A stretch of 64,000 nt of DNA from Saprospiraceae bacterium (GTDB lineage: Bacteria; Bacteroidota; Bacteroidia; Chitinophagales; Saprospiraceae). The stretch spans positions 62,001-126,000 of the forward strand of contig JADKAS010000014.1 in the NCBI GenBank assembly GCA_016715245.1. The letters run 5' to 3'. This document shows positions 49,023 through 57,174 of the stretch, piece by piece (positions within the stretch are counted from its first letter, which is position 1; every line of letters begins with the position of its first letter). The notes below the pieces were generated by a model. It saw only the letters and a program-made list of their open reading frames with translations, searched no databases and was not told where the DNA came from. The translations under genes and the position numbers were made by a program.

Positions 49023-49213
49023 TCAAAGTTTTTCGTTCTCGCTTTCAAAAATTAATTTATCAGGTAATGTAGTTCCTATTTTCTGTCCATTATATTTATG
49101 AGAAACAGAAACTGTCAACCTACCACCAAACTTTATTAGAAGCACTACTGTTCGTTTTAGCACGTCACCTGTCATTTCTTTAAACCCCTTGTTAGCGGTT
49201 AGTTGTTTTCTCG

Positions 49214-49735
49214 TCAAGTAATTGTTTCATTATTCATTTCTAATTTCCAATTGAATAGCTTTTCTGTCTCTCCAATTTTAATGAAATTATTTTTTTGAAG
49301 AACTTTGAAAGATGCTGTATTTGTTTTGTCTGTCGAAGCAATAATTGATTTTACAAATGGTTGAGTTTTAGTCCACATAATAATTCCATCTACAATTTCT
49401 GTCATAAATCCATTTCCTTGAAACTCGTCATAAGTTCCATAACCAATTTCTATTTCTCCGTCTGCGTTTGGTTCTCCAACTATACATATGTCGCCAATCA
49501 TTTTGTTTTCAGCTTTTGAAATTGCTGTCCAAAGTGTCGAATACAAATAGTTTTTTGTTTTGTCTGCTACATTCGGTAAAATTGTTTGTTCAAATGCTTC
49601 TTTTAGTTCTGGCGAAATTGTTCTTGAAGTTTCATTCAAGTTCAGTTCTTCTTCCAAAGAGTTGTCGCATTTAGTGTATTTTACTAACTGCTCATAAGTC
49701 AATGGTTTTAAAAAAAGCCTTTCTGTTTCTATCAT
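49214..49735 (-). CDS. GNAT family N-acetyltransferase
   Basis: Acetyl-CoA-dependent acetyltransferase of about 173 residues, RimJ/RimL-like. It begins MIETERLFLKPLTYEQL, has the acetyl-CoA pocket region IEIGYGTYDEFQGNGFMTE (normally Q/R-x-x-G-x-G/A, here QGNGFM) and ends with the beta-strand region SFKVLQKNNFIKIGETEKLF. Substrate unknown. The ATG at 49735 is used because the family starts with MIETERL; an upstream methionine 39 bp earlier is unlikely. It follows the DUF6157 gene on the same strand after 72 bp. A 64-codon frame directly downstream (49023-49217) overlaps its stop and is probably non-coding. Confidence 0.85.
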   Translation of the reverse strand: MIETERLFLKPLTYEQLVKYTKCDNSLEEELNLNETSRTISPELKEAFEQTILPNVADKTKNYLYSTLWTAISKAENKMIGDICIVGEPNADGEIEIGYGTYDEFQGNGFMTEIVDGIIMWTKTQPFVKSIIASTDKTNTASFKVLQKNNFIKIGETEKLFNWKLEMNNETIT

Positions 49736-49807
49736 TTTGTTAAATTTTTTTTCAATTCTGAAATTGCTAGCCAATTTATCTTTGGTAATGCAATTTTCAT
49801 ATATTTT

Positions 49808-50221
49808 CTATTTACTTGATTTCATTGCTTTAACAACTTTCAGTGATTTGTCTTTTGAGAATTTTTTATACTCGGCACTTTCAGCACCAAAGATTGCCAT
49901 TTTTCCGTCCTTGTCGTTATGAACGCCCCAACCATAACGCTTTGTCAACGGTGATGCACGAAAACAAGGTTGTCCTTTTGAAAAAAACTGTTCTCTTGCT
50001 TCTTTATATTCACTTTTTGTTAGGTCGTTACGGTCAGCATACACTTGAAATAAAATGTCGTCCGAAGTGAATTTATAAGGATTCTTTTTTACCATTTCAA
50101 ATTGAATATTTGCCACAGTTTTTGAGTCTCCTTTTGTTGGTGGAACTTCTCCGTTTGTCGTTGGGCAGTCGTCCGCAATTTCTATAAAAGTGTCTTTGTA
50201 ATTTGTTGTATGTATTTTCAT
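49808..50221 (-). CDS. DUF6157 family protein
   Basis: A 137-residue cytoplasmic protein. MKIHTTNYKDTFIEIADDCP, then the KTVANIQFEMVKKNPYKFTS segment, DDILFQVYADRND and SPLTKRYGWGVHNDKDGK match a small conserved family seen in many bacteria, often on accessory segments. No function is known. It sits in the block bracketed by the GTTAGCGGT repeats, upstream of the GNAT gene. Confidence 0.8.
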   Translation of the reverse strand: MKIHTTNYKDTFIEIADDCPTTNGEVPPTKGDSKTVANIQFEMVKKNPYKFTSDDILFQVYADRNDLTKSEYKEAREQFFSKGQPCFRASPLTKRYGWGVHNDKDGKMAIFGAESAEYKKFSKDKSLKVVKAMKSSK

Positions 50222-50338
50222 TTTGTAAAATGTTTATTGTTTAAGGGGTCTCCTTACATTGACCGCTAACTATTTAATCTGCTATACAAATAAATATACA
50301 TTATCACAATATTTCAATTATTTTTTATTTATTATCCT

Positions 50339-51076
50339 TTAATCCCTCTTTTTCAGCTTTTCCAACAAAGGGATATCCGGCATGTATTTAAACAACAAAA
50401 CGCCCAGAACCAGTGATGGAAGTAAATTTTCAACGGCTACGTCTCCGATGTTGAGCAAATTAATGGAAATGCCAATGATTAATGCGCCGCCAATACCTGA
50501 CACAATATCCACCGTCTCCGGGTCAAAAAAAGATTTTCCTTTTTTAGCGAGTAGCGTCAGACTACCCTGAAAAATAAAAAGAGGAATTACAGAAAAAGCC
50601 ACTCCGATACCATACGTTCCTGTGAGGGCTATAGCAGCAAAACCATCGAGAATGGATTTTATTACCAATAAATCCCGATTGCCTGAAATGCCTTCTTCAA
50701 GTGAACCTACAATGGTCATGGATCCGACACAAAAAAGCAAAAAGGCGGTGATAAGTCCTTCAGAAAAAGTGGAATCCTGATTTCCAATACCGGCTTTCAG
50801 CCATTCTGATATATTTTCAAAAAAAGTGCCGAGACCGGAGACAACACCGAGAATACCCCCAAAAATCAGTGCAAACAAAAAAAGTAAAGTTTTACCTTCC
50901 GGCAGTCTCCACATCATTTTTATTCCTATAAGAATGGTGCCCAACCCAACCGCCTGAAATACAATTTTCTGAATCTCTTCGGTAAAAATATGTTGGAGCA
51001 GCATTCCAATAATGGATCCTGTCAATACCGTAAATACATTAAAAATAGTGCCTAAAGGGAGTTTTTTGACCATCAT
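50339..51076 (-). CDS. DUF554 family membrane protein
   Basis: Polytopic membrane protein of 245 residues with about six or seven helices. GTIFNVFTVLTGSIIGMLL at the start, FCVGSMTIVGSLEEGISGN in the middle and a GIGGALIIGISINLL helix near the end are family landmarks (YqgA/YdfK type). Transport is often presumed, but the substrate is unknown. The gene is divergent from lpxK with a 117-bp shared upstream region. Confidence 0.9.
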   Translation of the reverse strand: MMVKKLPLGTIFNVFTVLTGSIIGMLLQHIFTEEIQKIVFQAVGLGTILIGIKMMWRLPEGKTLLFLFALIFGGILGVVSGLGTFFENISEWLKAGIGNQDSTFSEGLITAFLLFCVGSMTIVGSLEEGISGNRDLLVIKSILDGFAAIALTGTYGIGVAFSVIPLFIFQGSLTLLAKKGKSFFDPETVDIVSGIGGALIIGISINLLNIGDVAVENLLPSLVLGVLLFKYMPDIPLLEKLKKRD

Positions 51077-51193
51077 TTTTTATGCATAATATTCCAAAAG
51101 AATTGTCAAAAATAGTTAAAATATGGTGAACACACATCAAAACAGCTTAATATCATGTTTATAACTGATAATTCATGAAATCAAATCCCTCTC

Positions 51194-52258
51194 ATGCAAA
51201 AAAAGCTTATCCAAATTCTTCTGCTACCTTTGGCATTATTGTACGGTGGGATTATTTCATTGCGCGATATGTTTTATGAAACCGGTCTCATGAAGTCAAG
51301 CAAATTTAACTTACCTGTCATCAGCGTGGGCAATCTGAGTATAGGAGGAGCAGGAAAATCGCCTCATATTGAATATCTGGTTCGTTTGCTGAAAGATTAC
51401 ATTGACGTAGGAATTTTAAGCCGGGGATATAAAAGAGAAACGTCCGGTTTTCGATTGGTTACCGTAAGTGACACGGCAAAAACAGTGGGGGACGAACCCA
51501 AACAATTCAAAAATAAATTTAAAGATGTAGTGGTCGCTGTAGATGAAAACCGCGCCTTCGGTATTCCAATGATGGTGGGACAATTTCCCGGACTTCAGGC
51601 AATTTTACTCGACGATGCTTTTCAACACAGACAGGTACAACCAGGATTAAATATTTTACTGACACAGTATGGGGAGTTGTTTACCAGAGATTTTTTATTG
51701 CCTGCCGGCCGTTTGAGGGAGTGGCGTTCTGCTTACAAAAGGGCAGATATTATTATTGTGACCAAGTGTCCTGAAGAACTATCGGATATAGAAAAAGATA
51801 AAATAAGAAAGGAAATTAATCCTTTTGATTACCAGAAGATGTATTTCTCAAAGTTTGAATATGATTACCCCTATCCGATGTATGACCCGAGGTATCGCAT
51901 CAAACTGGACAAAGATATCGATGTCATTTTACTGAGTGCGATCGCCAATACTTCCTACCTAAAACAGTATGTAGAAGGATTAGTAAAAAATGTTTTTCCT
52001 TTGGAATATGAAGATCATCATCATTTTACCAAAGAAGACATAGACTACATCATTCAGAAATATAATTCCATTCCTTCCAAAAGAAAATTAATACTCACTA
52101 CAGAGAAGGATGCCACCCGGCTGGAATTGTTCAGAAATGCCTTTTACGAAAAACAGATACCGTTGTTTGTTCAACCCGCAAAAGTGGTTTTTCTGGATAA
52201 TGGAAATAGGGACTTTGATGAATATATCAAAAATTATCTGCTGCAATTTACAGATTAA
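51194..52258 (+). CDS. lpxK: Tetraacyldisaccharide 4'-kinase LpxK
   Basis: Phosphorylates the 4' position of the lipid A disaccharide precursor at the inner membrane, so the organism makes lipid A. The 354 residues show an N-terminal membrane-associated helix, the P-loop SVGNLSIGGAGKSP (44-57), the ILSRGYKRETSGF segment, GDEPKQF and LLDDAFQHRQV, all standard for the family. The gene appears monocistronic. It converges on the EnvC-like gene. Confidence 0.96.
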   Translation: MQKKLIQILLLPLALLYGGIISLRDMFYETGLMKSSKFNLPVISVGNLSIGGAGKSPHIEYLVRLLKDYIDVGILSRGYKRETSGFRLVTVSDTAKTVGDEPKQFKNKFKDVVVAVDENRAFGIPMMVGQFPGLQAILLDDAFQHRQVQPGLNILLTQYGELFTRDFLLPAGRLREWRSAYKRADIIIVTKCPEELSDIEKDKIRKEINPFDYQKMYFSKFEYDYPYPMYDPRYRIKLDKDIDVILLSAIANTSYLKQYVEGLVKNVFPLEYEDHHHFTKEDIDYIIQKYNSIPSKRKLILTTEKDATRLELFRNAFYEKQIPLFVQPAKVVFLDNGNRDFDEYIKNYLLQFTD

Positions 52259-52332
52259 TAGGGGTTACATTGATGGTGTTATGTCCGCAAAAGAAAAAAA
52301 GGGTTTTTTGAAAAAAAGAATAGAAATCACTT

Positions 52333-53529
52333 TTACTTTCTGACCAGCCACTTTTCAGGATCCTGTTTGGTTTTATCTTTCCAGAGTTCAAAATGCAGTT
52401 GACTTTTGCCGTTTGATTCGGCGAGGGTATATCCGAGGACAGTTCCTTTTTTTACTTTTTCACCTTTGCTGACGACGACGTCATCGAGTTTTGAATATAC
52501 GGTTGAATAACTTCCATGCTGGACGATGACAATTTTTTTGTACCCTGATATTTCCATATAACCGATGACTTCCCCATCAAATACACTTTTGACAGTGCCT
52601 TTACCCTGAATGGTAAAATCCACACCGGAATTGGAAATAGTCACGTTTTTTACAGTTGGGTGAGGTTGTGTGCCAAATCTTGCCGAAACGATGGCATTTT
52701 GAACCGGCCATGCAAGACCTCCTTTATTATTGGCAAAACCTATATTGTCCGTTTCAGCAGCTTTAGCTTCTTTAGTACTTTTTTTGGCCTTCTCTTTGGC
52801 TTTGGCAAGTTCATCCGTAATTATTTTTTCAATTGCGGCATTAAGTTTTTCTCTTTCCCTTTGTTTTTTCTTCAAATCATCCGCCAGTGTTTTTTCCTTT
52901 ATACCCAACTTTTTAACCAATTCATCTTTTTCTTTCTGCTCTTTTGCCAGGGTCTTCAGATTTTCTTCCGTCTGATTTACCAATAATTTTTTCTCTTCCT
53001 GAATTTTTAAAATTTCTTCGTTGCTTGCTTTAATTTCGGATGATATATTTGAAATGGTTTCGAGTTTTCGTTTGGTAAATTCTTCCAGTTGGTTGAGATA
53101 AATCCAACGCAACATCAGATTGTTCAGGTTTTTGGAAGACAACAGATAAGACCATTTTGAGTGACTCATTTTTTTTAAATAATTCATTCGCAACATCTGA
53201 CTATATTGTTGTTTCAGGGTTCCTTGTTTAATTCCCAGGGAGTCAAGCGTTTCTGTATTGGTCTCCAGTCTTTTTTCCTGGATGACTACTTCATAACTGA
53301 GATTTTGTATTAGTTTTTCCCTTTGTGCAATTTGTTGTTCCAGTAGTTTGAGTTTTTCAGCATTTTCCTGTTTTTTCTTTTTGGTGTTTTCGAGGTTTTT
53401 ATTTGTTTTTTCAATGTTTTTAATAATCTCCAGTCTTTTGGACTCCAGATCTTTCCGGCTTTGACCAAAAAGGACAGCTCCGGACATCATAATACATAAA
53501 AACAGAATATATTTATTACTCAAATTCAC
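52333..53529 (-). CDS. EnvC-like murein hydrolase activator (coiled coil plus degenerate LytM domain)
   Basis: Exported protein of about 398 residues. A signal peptide (YILFLCIMMSGAVLFGQ) precedes long coiled coils (about 25-250, very Lys/Glu-rich) and a C-terminal M23/LytM domain (about 270-398; GLAWPVQNAIVSARFG, then SGVDFTIQGKG and SQLHFELWKD). In active M23 peptidases the first zinc ligand is a His in HxGxD; here it is Asn (NSGVD), and the last motif is HFE rather than HxH. This points to a catalytically dead activator of cell-wall amidases, as EnvC is in E. coli. The start is uncertain: GTG at 53529 is chosen, TTG at 53523 or 53550 is possible. It overlaps the DUF4292 gene by 14 bp. Confidence 0.88.
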   Translation of the reverse strand: MNLSNKYILFLCIMMSGAVLFGQSRKDLESKRLEIIKNIEKTNKNLENTKKKKQENAEKLKLLEQQIAQREKLIQNLSYEVVIQEKRLETNTETLDSLGIKQGTLKQQYSQMLRMNYLKKMSHSKWSYLLSSKNLNNLMLRWIYLNQLEEFTKRKLETISNISSEIKASNEEILKIQEEKKLLVNQTEENLKTLAKEQKEKDELVKKLGIKEKTLADDLKKKQREREKLNAAIEKIITDELAKAKEKAKKSTKEAKAAETDNIGFANNKGGLAWPVQNAIVSARFGTQPHPTVKNVTISNSGVDFTIQGKGTVKSVFDGEVIGYMEISGYKKIVIVQHGSYSTVYSKLDDVVVSKGEKVKKGTVLGYTLAESNGKSQLHFELWKDKTKQDPEKWLVRK

Positions 53530-54274
53530 GATAATGCGAAGGTATAACAAATTTTAATTCTTTGGGAATATTTACTTCGATTTCAGAAAATTTCAGTTTT
53601 ACAGAGCCGGTTGCCCCAGATCCTTCAGGAAATAAAAAAGATCTTGTAAAAGCGACGTAAGTGCCGTTTTTCAGCTTTTTATAATGATCATAAAGAATCG
53701 TCATCTCTCTCTTTGTTTCATCCAGTACACTTGCTTTTTTTACGGTGAGATTTGTATTGTCCAAAACGTATTTAATCGACCAATTGCCGGAGGTAAAGGC
53801 CACTGTAATATCATTTTCGTTTTGTACCACGTCAATGGAATCGTTTTCAGGGAGGATAATATTTCCAAACATCCATTGCTGGACATCGGCAAAACCAATA
53901 TTGATACCGACCATATTTCTGATTTTATCGAAAGATGCTTTTTGATATACATCTTCAAGTCGCAACAAAAGGGTGTATTCCTCAGGGGTTATCAGCATTC
54001 TGGCCGCTTCTACTTCATATTTTTTTACCACAACCCATACGGCACTGTCATGTCTCATTCTCAAAACCATATGTACATCGCGAGATTCTGCAGTGGTTCG
54101 AATTTCTGCGGAAGCTTTACCGTGAAACCATGTAAAATCCTGGTTGTGGTTTTCCAGGGCTTTGAGAATGTCTGAAGTGGTATAGTCCTTTTTTAAAATC
54201 CTTAATTTTTTACCGGAAGCACATGATACAAAACAGACCAGTAATACTATTATAAAAAGAGAATTGTATTTCAT
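53516..54274 (-). CDS. DUF4292 lipoprotein
   Basis: Lipoprotein of 252 residues with a lipobox ending at C18 (LLVCFVSCASG). After it come TWFHGKASAEI and MVLRMRHDSAVWVVVKK, then a beta-rich domain similar in style to LolB or outer-membrane lipoprotein chaperones; this is the Bacteroidota DUF4292 family, of unknown function. Its ATG overlaps the stop of the TPR gene (ATGA at 54271-54274) and its end overlaps the EnvC-like gene, so TPR, DUF4292 and EnvC-like form a tight operon for envelope proteins. Confidence 0.85.
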   Translation of the reverse strand: MKYNSLFIIVLLVCFVSCASGKKLRILKKDYTTSDILKALENHNQDFTWFHGKASAEIRTTAESRDVHMVLRMRHDSAVWVVVKKYEVEAARMLITPEEYTLLLRLEDVYQKASFDKIRNMVGINIGFADVQQWMFGNIILPENDSIDVVQNENDITVAFTSGNWSIKYVLDNTNLTVKKASVLDETKREMTILYDHYKKLKNGTYVAFTRSFLFPEGSGATGSVKLKFSEIEVNIPKELKFVIPSHYREFE

Positions 54275-55272
54275 TTACATTTGGATATTTTTTCCTGAAT
54301 AGATGTAGAATTGCCGGCAAGGGATAACGCTTTTTGATATTGGTTTAACGCTTCGGTTTTATTACCTGAGGCTAAAAACATATCACCTTTCCATTCGATG
54401 GGAGCAAGCCATAATGCATTGCTCAATTTTATAGCTTCATCTGCAGCCTTGTGGGCTTCGCTTGTTTTATTTTCAGCATACATAATTTTAGACTCCAGAT
54501 AATGTACTTTGGCAAGAATGACCGGATTTTTACCGGCAATGAGAAAGGCTTCACTTTTGTATTCTTTGGCCATTTTCAGATTGTTTTGATCCAGATAGGA
54601 CAAGGAAGCAAAATAATAAGATATAGCCTGGTTCGGAAAATAATTGATGGCTTGTTCAGCTGTTTTTCCCAATGTCGGAAGATCTTTAACAGATTCCAGA
54701 CCATACATCAATTGTTCCCAGACGAGAAAATTGTTTTTATTGATTTCGAGCGTGCGCTGATATTGGCGGATGGCCTGTACTTCCTTTTTATCATTCATCA
54801 ACACATCACCATACATGGCGTGAACCTTAGCGTCTTCAGGATGGGTATTGGCTAAAATTTCACATACATTGATCAAAGCCGATGCGAAAGGGACTGTTGG
54901 TTTTTTTGCGTGCATTTCAACAAAAGGAAGTAGCTCCAAAATTTTATTTTCTGAAGGAATGGATCGGTTTTGCATTAATGGCTGGAGTGAAATAAGAAAA
55001 CTGGTTTCATCAATTTTGCCATTTTCTTTTTCCATTTTGTCAAGCATAACTTCAACATCATTCGGATCAAGGGCAAATATTTTTTCCTGGAGTTCTTTGA
55101 CTCTTTGAGAATTACCTGTCTTTTTATACAAATGTACTCCCATTTTAAGGTGTTGTAGTTTAGGCTGTTTTTTTTTGCAGTAATTTTTCAATCTCCCCGG
55201 CAGCAACATCGTATTGCTGAATGTCCATAGCAACATCAAAAATTTTAGTACTGTTGCTTTCAGAAAAACCAT
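54271..55272 (-). CDS. Exported TPR protein, C-terminal part (frameshifted gene)
   Basis: Continuation of the TPR gene in a second frame. Usable sequence begins at about 55168 (KKQPKLQHLKMGVHLYKKTG) and runs through several more tetratricopeptide-like repeats (for example VHAMYGDVLMNDKKEVQAIR and ISYYFASLSYLDQNN), ending ALSLAGNSTSIQEKISKCK. The first 35 or so codons of this frame are out-of-frame translation of the upstream part. Removing one base from the T9 run at 55168-55176 joins the two into about 501 residues. Confidence 0.85.
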   Translation of the reverse strand: MVFLKATVLKFLMLLWTFSNTMLLPGRLKNYCKKKQPKLQHLKMGVHLYKKTGNSQRVKELQEKIFALDPNDVEVMLDKMEKENGKIDETSFLISLQPLMQNRSIPSENKILELLPFVEMHAKKPTVPFASALINVCEILANTHPEDAKVHAMYGDVLMNDKKEVQAIRQYQRTLEINKNNFLVWEQLMYGLESVKDLPTLGKTAEQAINYFPNQAISYYFASLSYLDQNNLKMAKEYKSEAFLIAGKNPVILAKVHYLESKIMYAENKTSEAHKAADEAIKLSNALWLAPIEWKGDMFLASGNKTEALNQYQKALSLAGNSTSIQEKISKCK

Positions 55273-55777
55273 TCTGGGCTTCCTTTTTTTGCAGTAAAAC
55301 TATGGCTTCATTATGTTTGTTGGATAGCAGATATAAATCCGCAGCTTCGTCGTAATATTTGGAGGATTTGGGTTTTAAGCTAATCATGGAAAGATAACAA
55401 TCAATGGCTTTATCAAGCGCTTTCAGTTCTGTCTGCACCATTGCCATTTTTTCAAGGTACCAGAAATTATTATTTTCAAGAGCCAGGGCTTTATCCAGTT
55501 TTTCCATGGCAGCGGTATAATTTTTCTGTTCCAGATGTAGCGTTGCTATTTCGTAATAAATGGTGCTTCGGTTGCGGTGTTCCCTGGACAATGAATCAAG
55601 AATTTTGAAAGCTTTTTCGTAATGTCCTGCAATAGATTCCAGTTTAGCGGCAAGAAAAGCCTCCTGGATTTTGTTTTCCGTATTTGTTATTTGTTTTGGT
55701 TCCTGCGTTATTGCCTGATGACTTAAGGTCAAAAACAATAAAAAAAGAGAACTAACTAAAAAATTTCTTTTCAACAT
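55160..55777 (-). CDS. Exported TPR protein, N-terminal part (frameshifted gene)
   Basis: N-terminal part of a TPR scaffold protein. It has a signal peptide (MLKRNFLVSSLFLLFLTLSHQAITQ) and repeats such as AGHYEKAFKILDSLSREH, IYYEIATLHLEQKNYTAAM and KALDKAIDCYLSMISLKP. The frame stops just past an A9 run (gene strand; 55168-55176 on +), and the protein plainly continues in the other frame. Similar Bacteroidota proteins precede DUF4292 and M23 genes, consistent with an envelope-assembly role, but the exact partner is unknown. ATG at 55777 preferred to 55795 because it directly precedes the signal peptide. Confidence 0.85.
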   Translation of the reverse strand: MLKRNFLVSSLFLLFLTLSHQAITQEPKQITNTENKIQEAFLAAKLESIAGHYEKAFKILDSLSREHRNRSTIYYEIATLHLEQKNYTAAMEKLDKALALENNNFWYLEKMAMVQTELKALDKAIDCYLSMISLKPKSSKYYDEAADLYLLSNKHNEAIVLLQKKEAQNGFSESNSTKIFDVAMDIQQYDVAAGEIEKLLQKKTA

Positions 55778-55873
55778 GAATAGTGATGTGTACATTGAGG
55801 TGCTTTTCCGAATTTTAATAACGGAATTGGTGGCGTTATTGTTTCATTACAGAGCAGCTAAAAAATCTTTGTT

Positions 55874-57142
55874 TTATCTTACGATGACTTCAACCATATC
55901 TTTTTTGTCCAGGTATTTTTGGGCACATCTTCTGACTTCTTCCGGTGTAATATCCATGATATTTTGAATCCAATCCTGCAAAGCCGAAAATGGCAATCCG
56001 ATAAGGGCAAGTGTTTTGGCCACAACGGATAGATTGAGCGGTCCGTCCACCATGTGAAGAAAAGTCCCGGAGAGATAATTTTTTACCATCTCAAGTTCTT
56101 TGGCCGAAACCTTTTTTTGCTGAAGCATATCCATCTGGTGATAAATTTCCTGTATGGTTTCGTCCAGGTTTTCCCCACTCAATTCTGTAGTGACGTAAAA
56201 ACAACCATCGTACAACATCTGGTCCATCTGACTTGAAATGTCATAGGTAAATCCTTTTTCTTCTCTGAGTACATCCATCAGTCTCGACCCAAAATATCCG
56301 CCAAGAATGGTATTCAGAACAAAAAAAACAGATTGATCTTCATGGGTTCTGTCAAATAATTTTCTGCCCAATTTCAGAGAACATTGAAAATCGGCGGGTG
56401 CTTTTTCAATAAATCTTTTATGGAATGGAGGAATATCACAGGACGTGTATGTTTTCTGGTGTGTTAGTTTTTGGTTTTGACCAAAATGTTCGTTTACAGT
56501 TTTGATAATGGAATCCGTAATTTTGCCACTGAGAAAAACATACATATTGTCGGTGCCAATGTAGCCTTGAAAATGATCTTTTACATCATGTATTGTTACA
56601 TTTTTATAGTCTTCCGGATAACTGTTGTACCCATACGGATGGGAACTGCCAAAAATGGATTCTGTAATCAGACGATAAGAAAGTACTTCGTTTTTGGTGA
56701 GTTCTTCCTTTAGTTTCTGAATATTTACATTGGTAAAATTTTCGAGTTCTGATTCCTCAAACCTTGGTTCACGGTACATCAAGGAAAGCGGCTCTATGAT
56801 ATGAGGGATATATTTTCCTATCGTATATACGGAGGAATATAAAAAATCCATATTGGAGGCCGTTTTCATTCCGGCCCCGTAAAAGTCAAACTTTTCAGCA
56901 AAGGTTTCGGCATCCCATGGACCGCAACCTTCTTTCAGGAGAGAAGCTGTAACCCGACTGACTAACTTTTTGTCTTCAACGGATTTTCCGGCTTTGTGGA
57001 CGATCTCGATTTTGACAATATCTTCCGTACCCGTATTAGTGATAACGACGGGTACGCCATTATCCAGGTAAATTTTTTCAATATCGGGAATATCAATATT
57101 TCTGATCTGCCGTATTTCCGGCTGAACTTTCCTGTTTAGCAT
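55874..57142 (-). CDS. M16 family peptidase homologue without the zinc motif
   Basis: Two-domain M16 (pitrilysin/insulinase-type) protein of 422 residues. The first domain (NGVPVVITNTGTEDIVKIEI, then EKFDFYGAGMKTASNMD) lacks the HxxEH zinc site expected near residue 60, where KSVEDKKLVSRVTASLLKEG stands instead. The second domain keeps GGYFGSRLMDVLREEKGFTY with the Arg and Tyr typical of the non-catalytic subunit. In M16B pairs an inactive protein of this type works with an active zinc-bearing partner, usually encoded next door; none is seen here. It shares a transcript with the GCS2-CBS gene, 32 bp upstream. No signal peptide is evident. Confidence 0.88.
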   Translation of the reverse strand: MLNRKVQPEIRQIRNIDIPDIEKIYLDNGVPVVITNTGTEDIVKIEIVHKAGKSVEDKKLVSRVTASLLKEGCGPWDAETFAEKFDFYGAGMKTASNMDFLYSSVYTIGKYIPHIIEPLSLMYREPRFEESELENFTNVNIQKLKEELTKNEVLSYRLITESIFGSSHPYGYNSYPEDYKNVTIHDVKDHFQGYIGTDNMYVFLSGKITDSIIKTVNEHFGQNQKLTHQKTYTSCDIPPFHKRFIEKAPADFQCSLKLGRKLFDRTHEDQSVFFVLNTILGGYFGSRLMDVLREEKGFTYDISSQMDQMLYDGCFYVTTELSGENLDETIQEIYHQMDMLQQKKVSAKELEMVKNYLSGTFLHMVDGPLNLSVVAKTLALIGLPFSALQDWIQNIMDITPEEVRRCAQKYLDKKDMVEVIVR

Positions 57143-57174
57143 TAGCTCTTTAGATTTGGAAGATTCCTGGTTTT

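Larger units (their letters stand above)
48840..50270. repeat. Short inverted repeats bracketing an accessory block
   Basis: GTTAGCGGT at 48840-48848 and its exact reverse complement ACCGCTAAC at 50262-50270 flank the acetyltransferase remnant, the GNAT gene and the DUF6157 gene. A third copy, GTTAGCGGTT, lies internally at 49191-49200 next to CCCCTT; the right-hand copy also has AAGGGG nearby. The arrangement is like ends of a small mobile unit or gene cassettes, but there is no transposase, integrase or canonical attC fold. Confidence 0.4.

Noticed and set aside
49023..49217. 64-codon minus-strand frame between the GNAT gene and the GNAT remnant
   Set aside because: It reads through the GTTAGCGGT repeat region, has no recognisable domain and ends exactly at the remnant, so it is probably spacer sequence.
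48840..50270. Classical integron cassette array
   Set aside because: The repeats do not match attC core consensus fully, no paired R'/R'' hairpin of normal length is seen after the genes, and no integrase is present.
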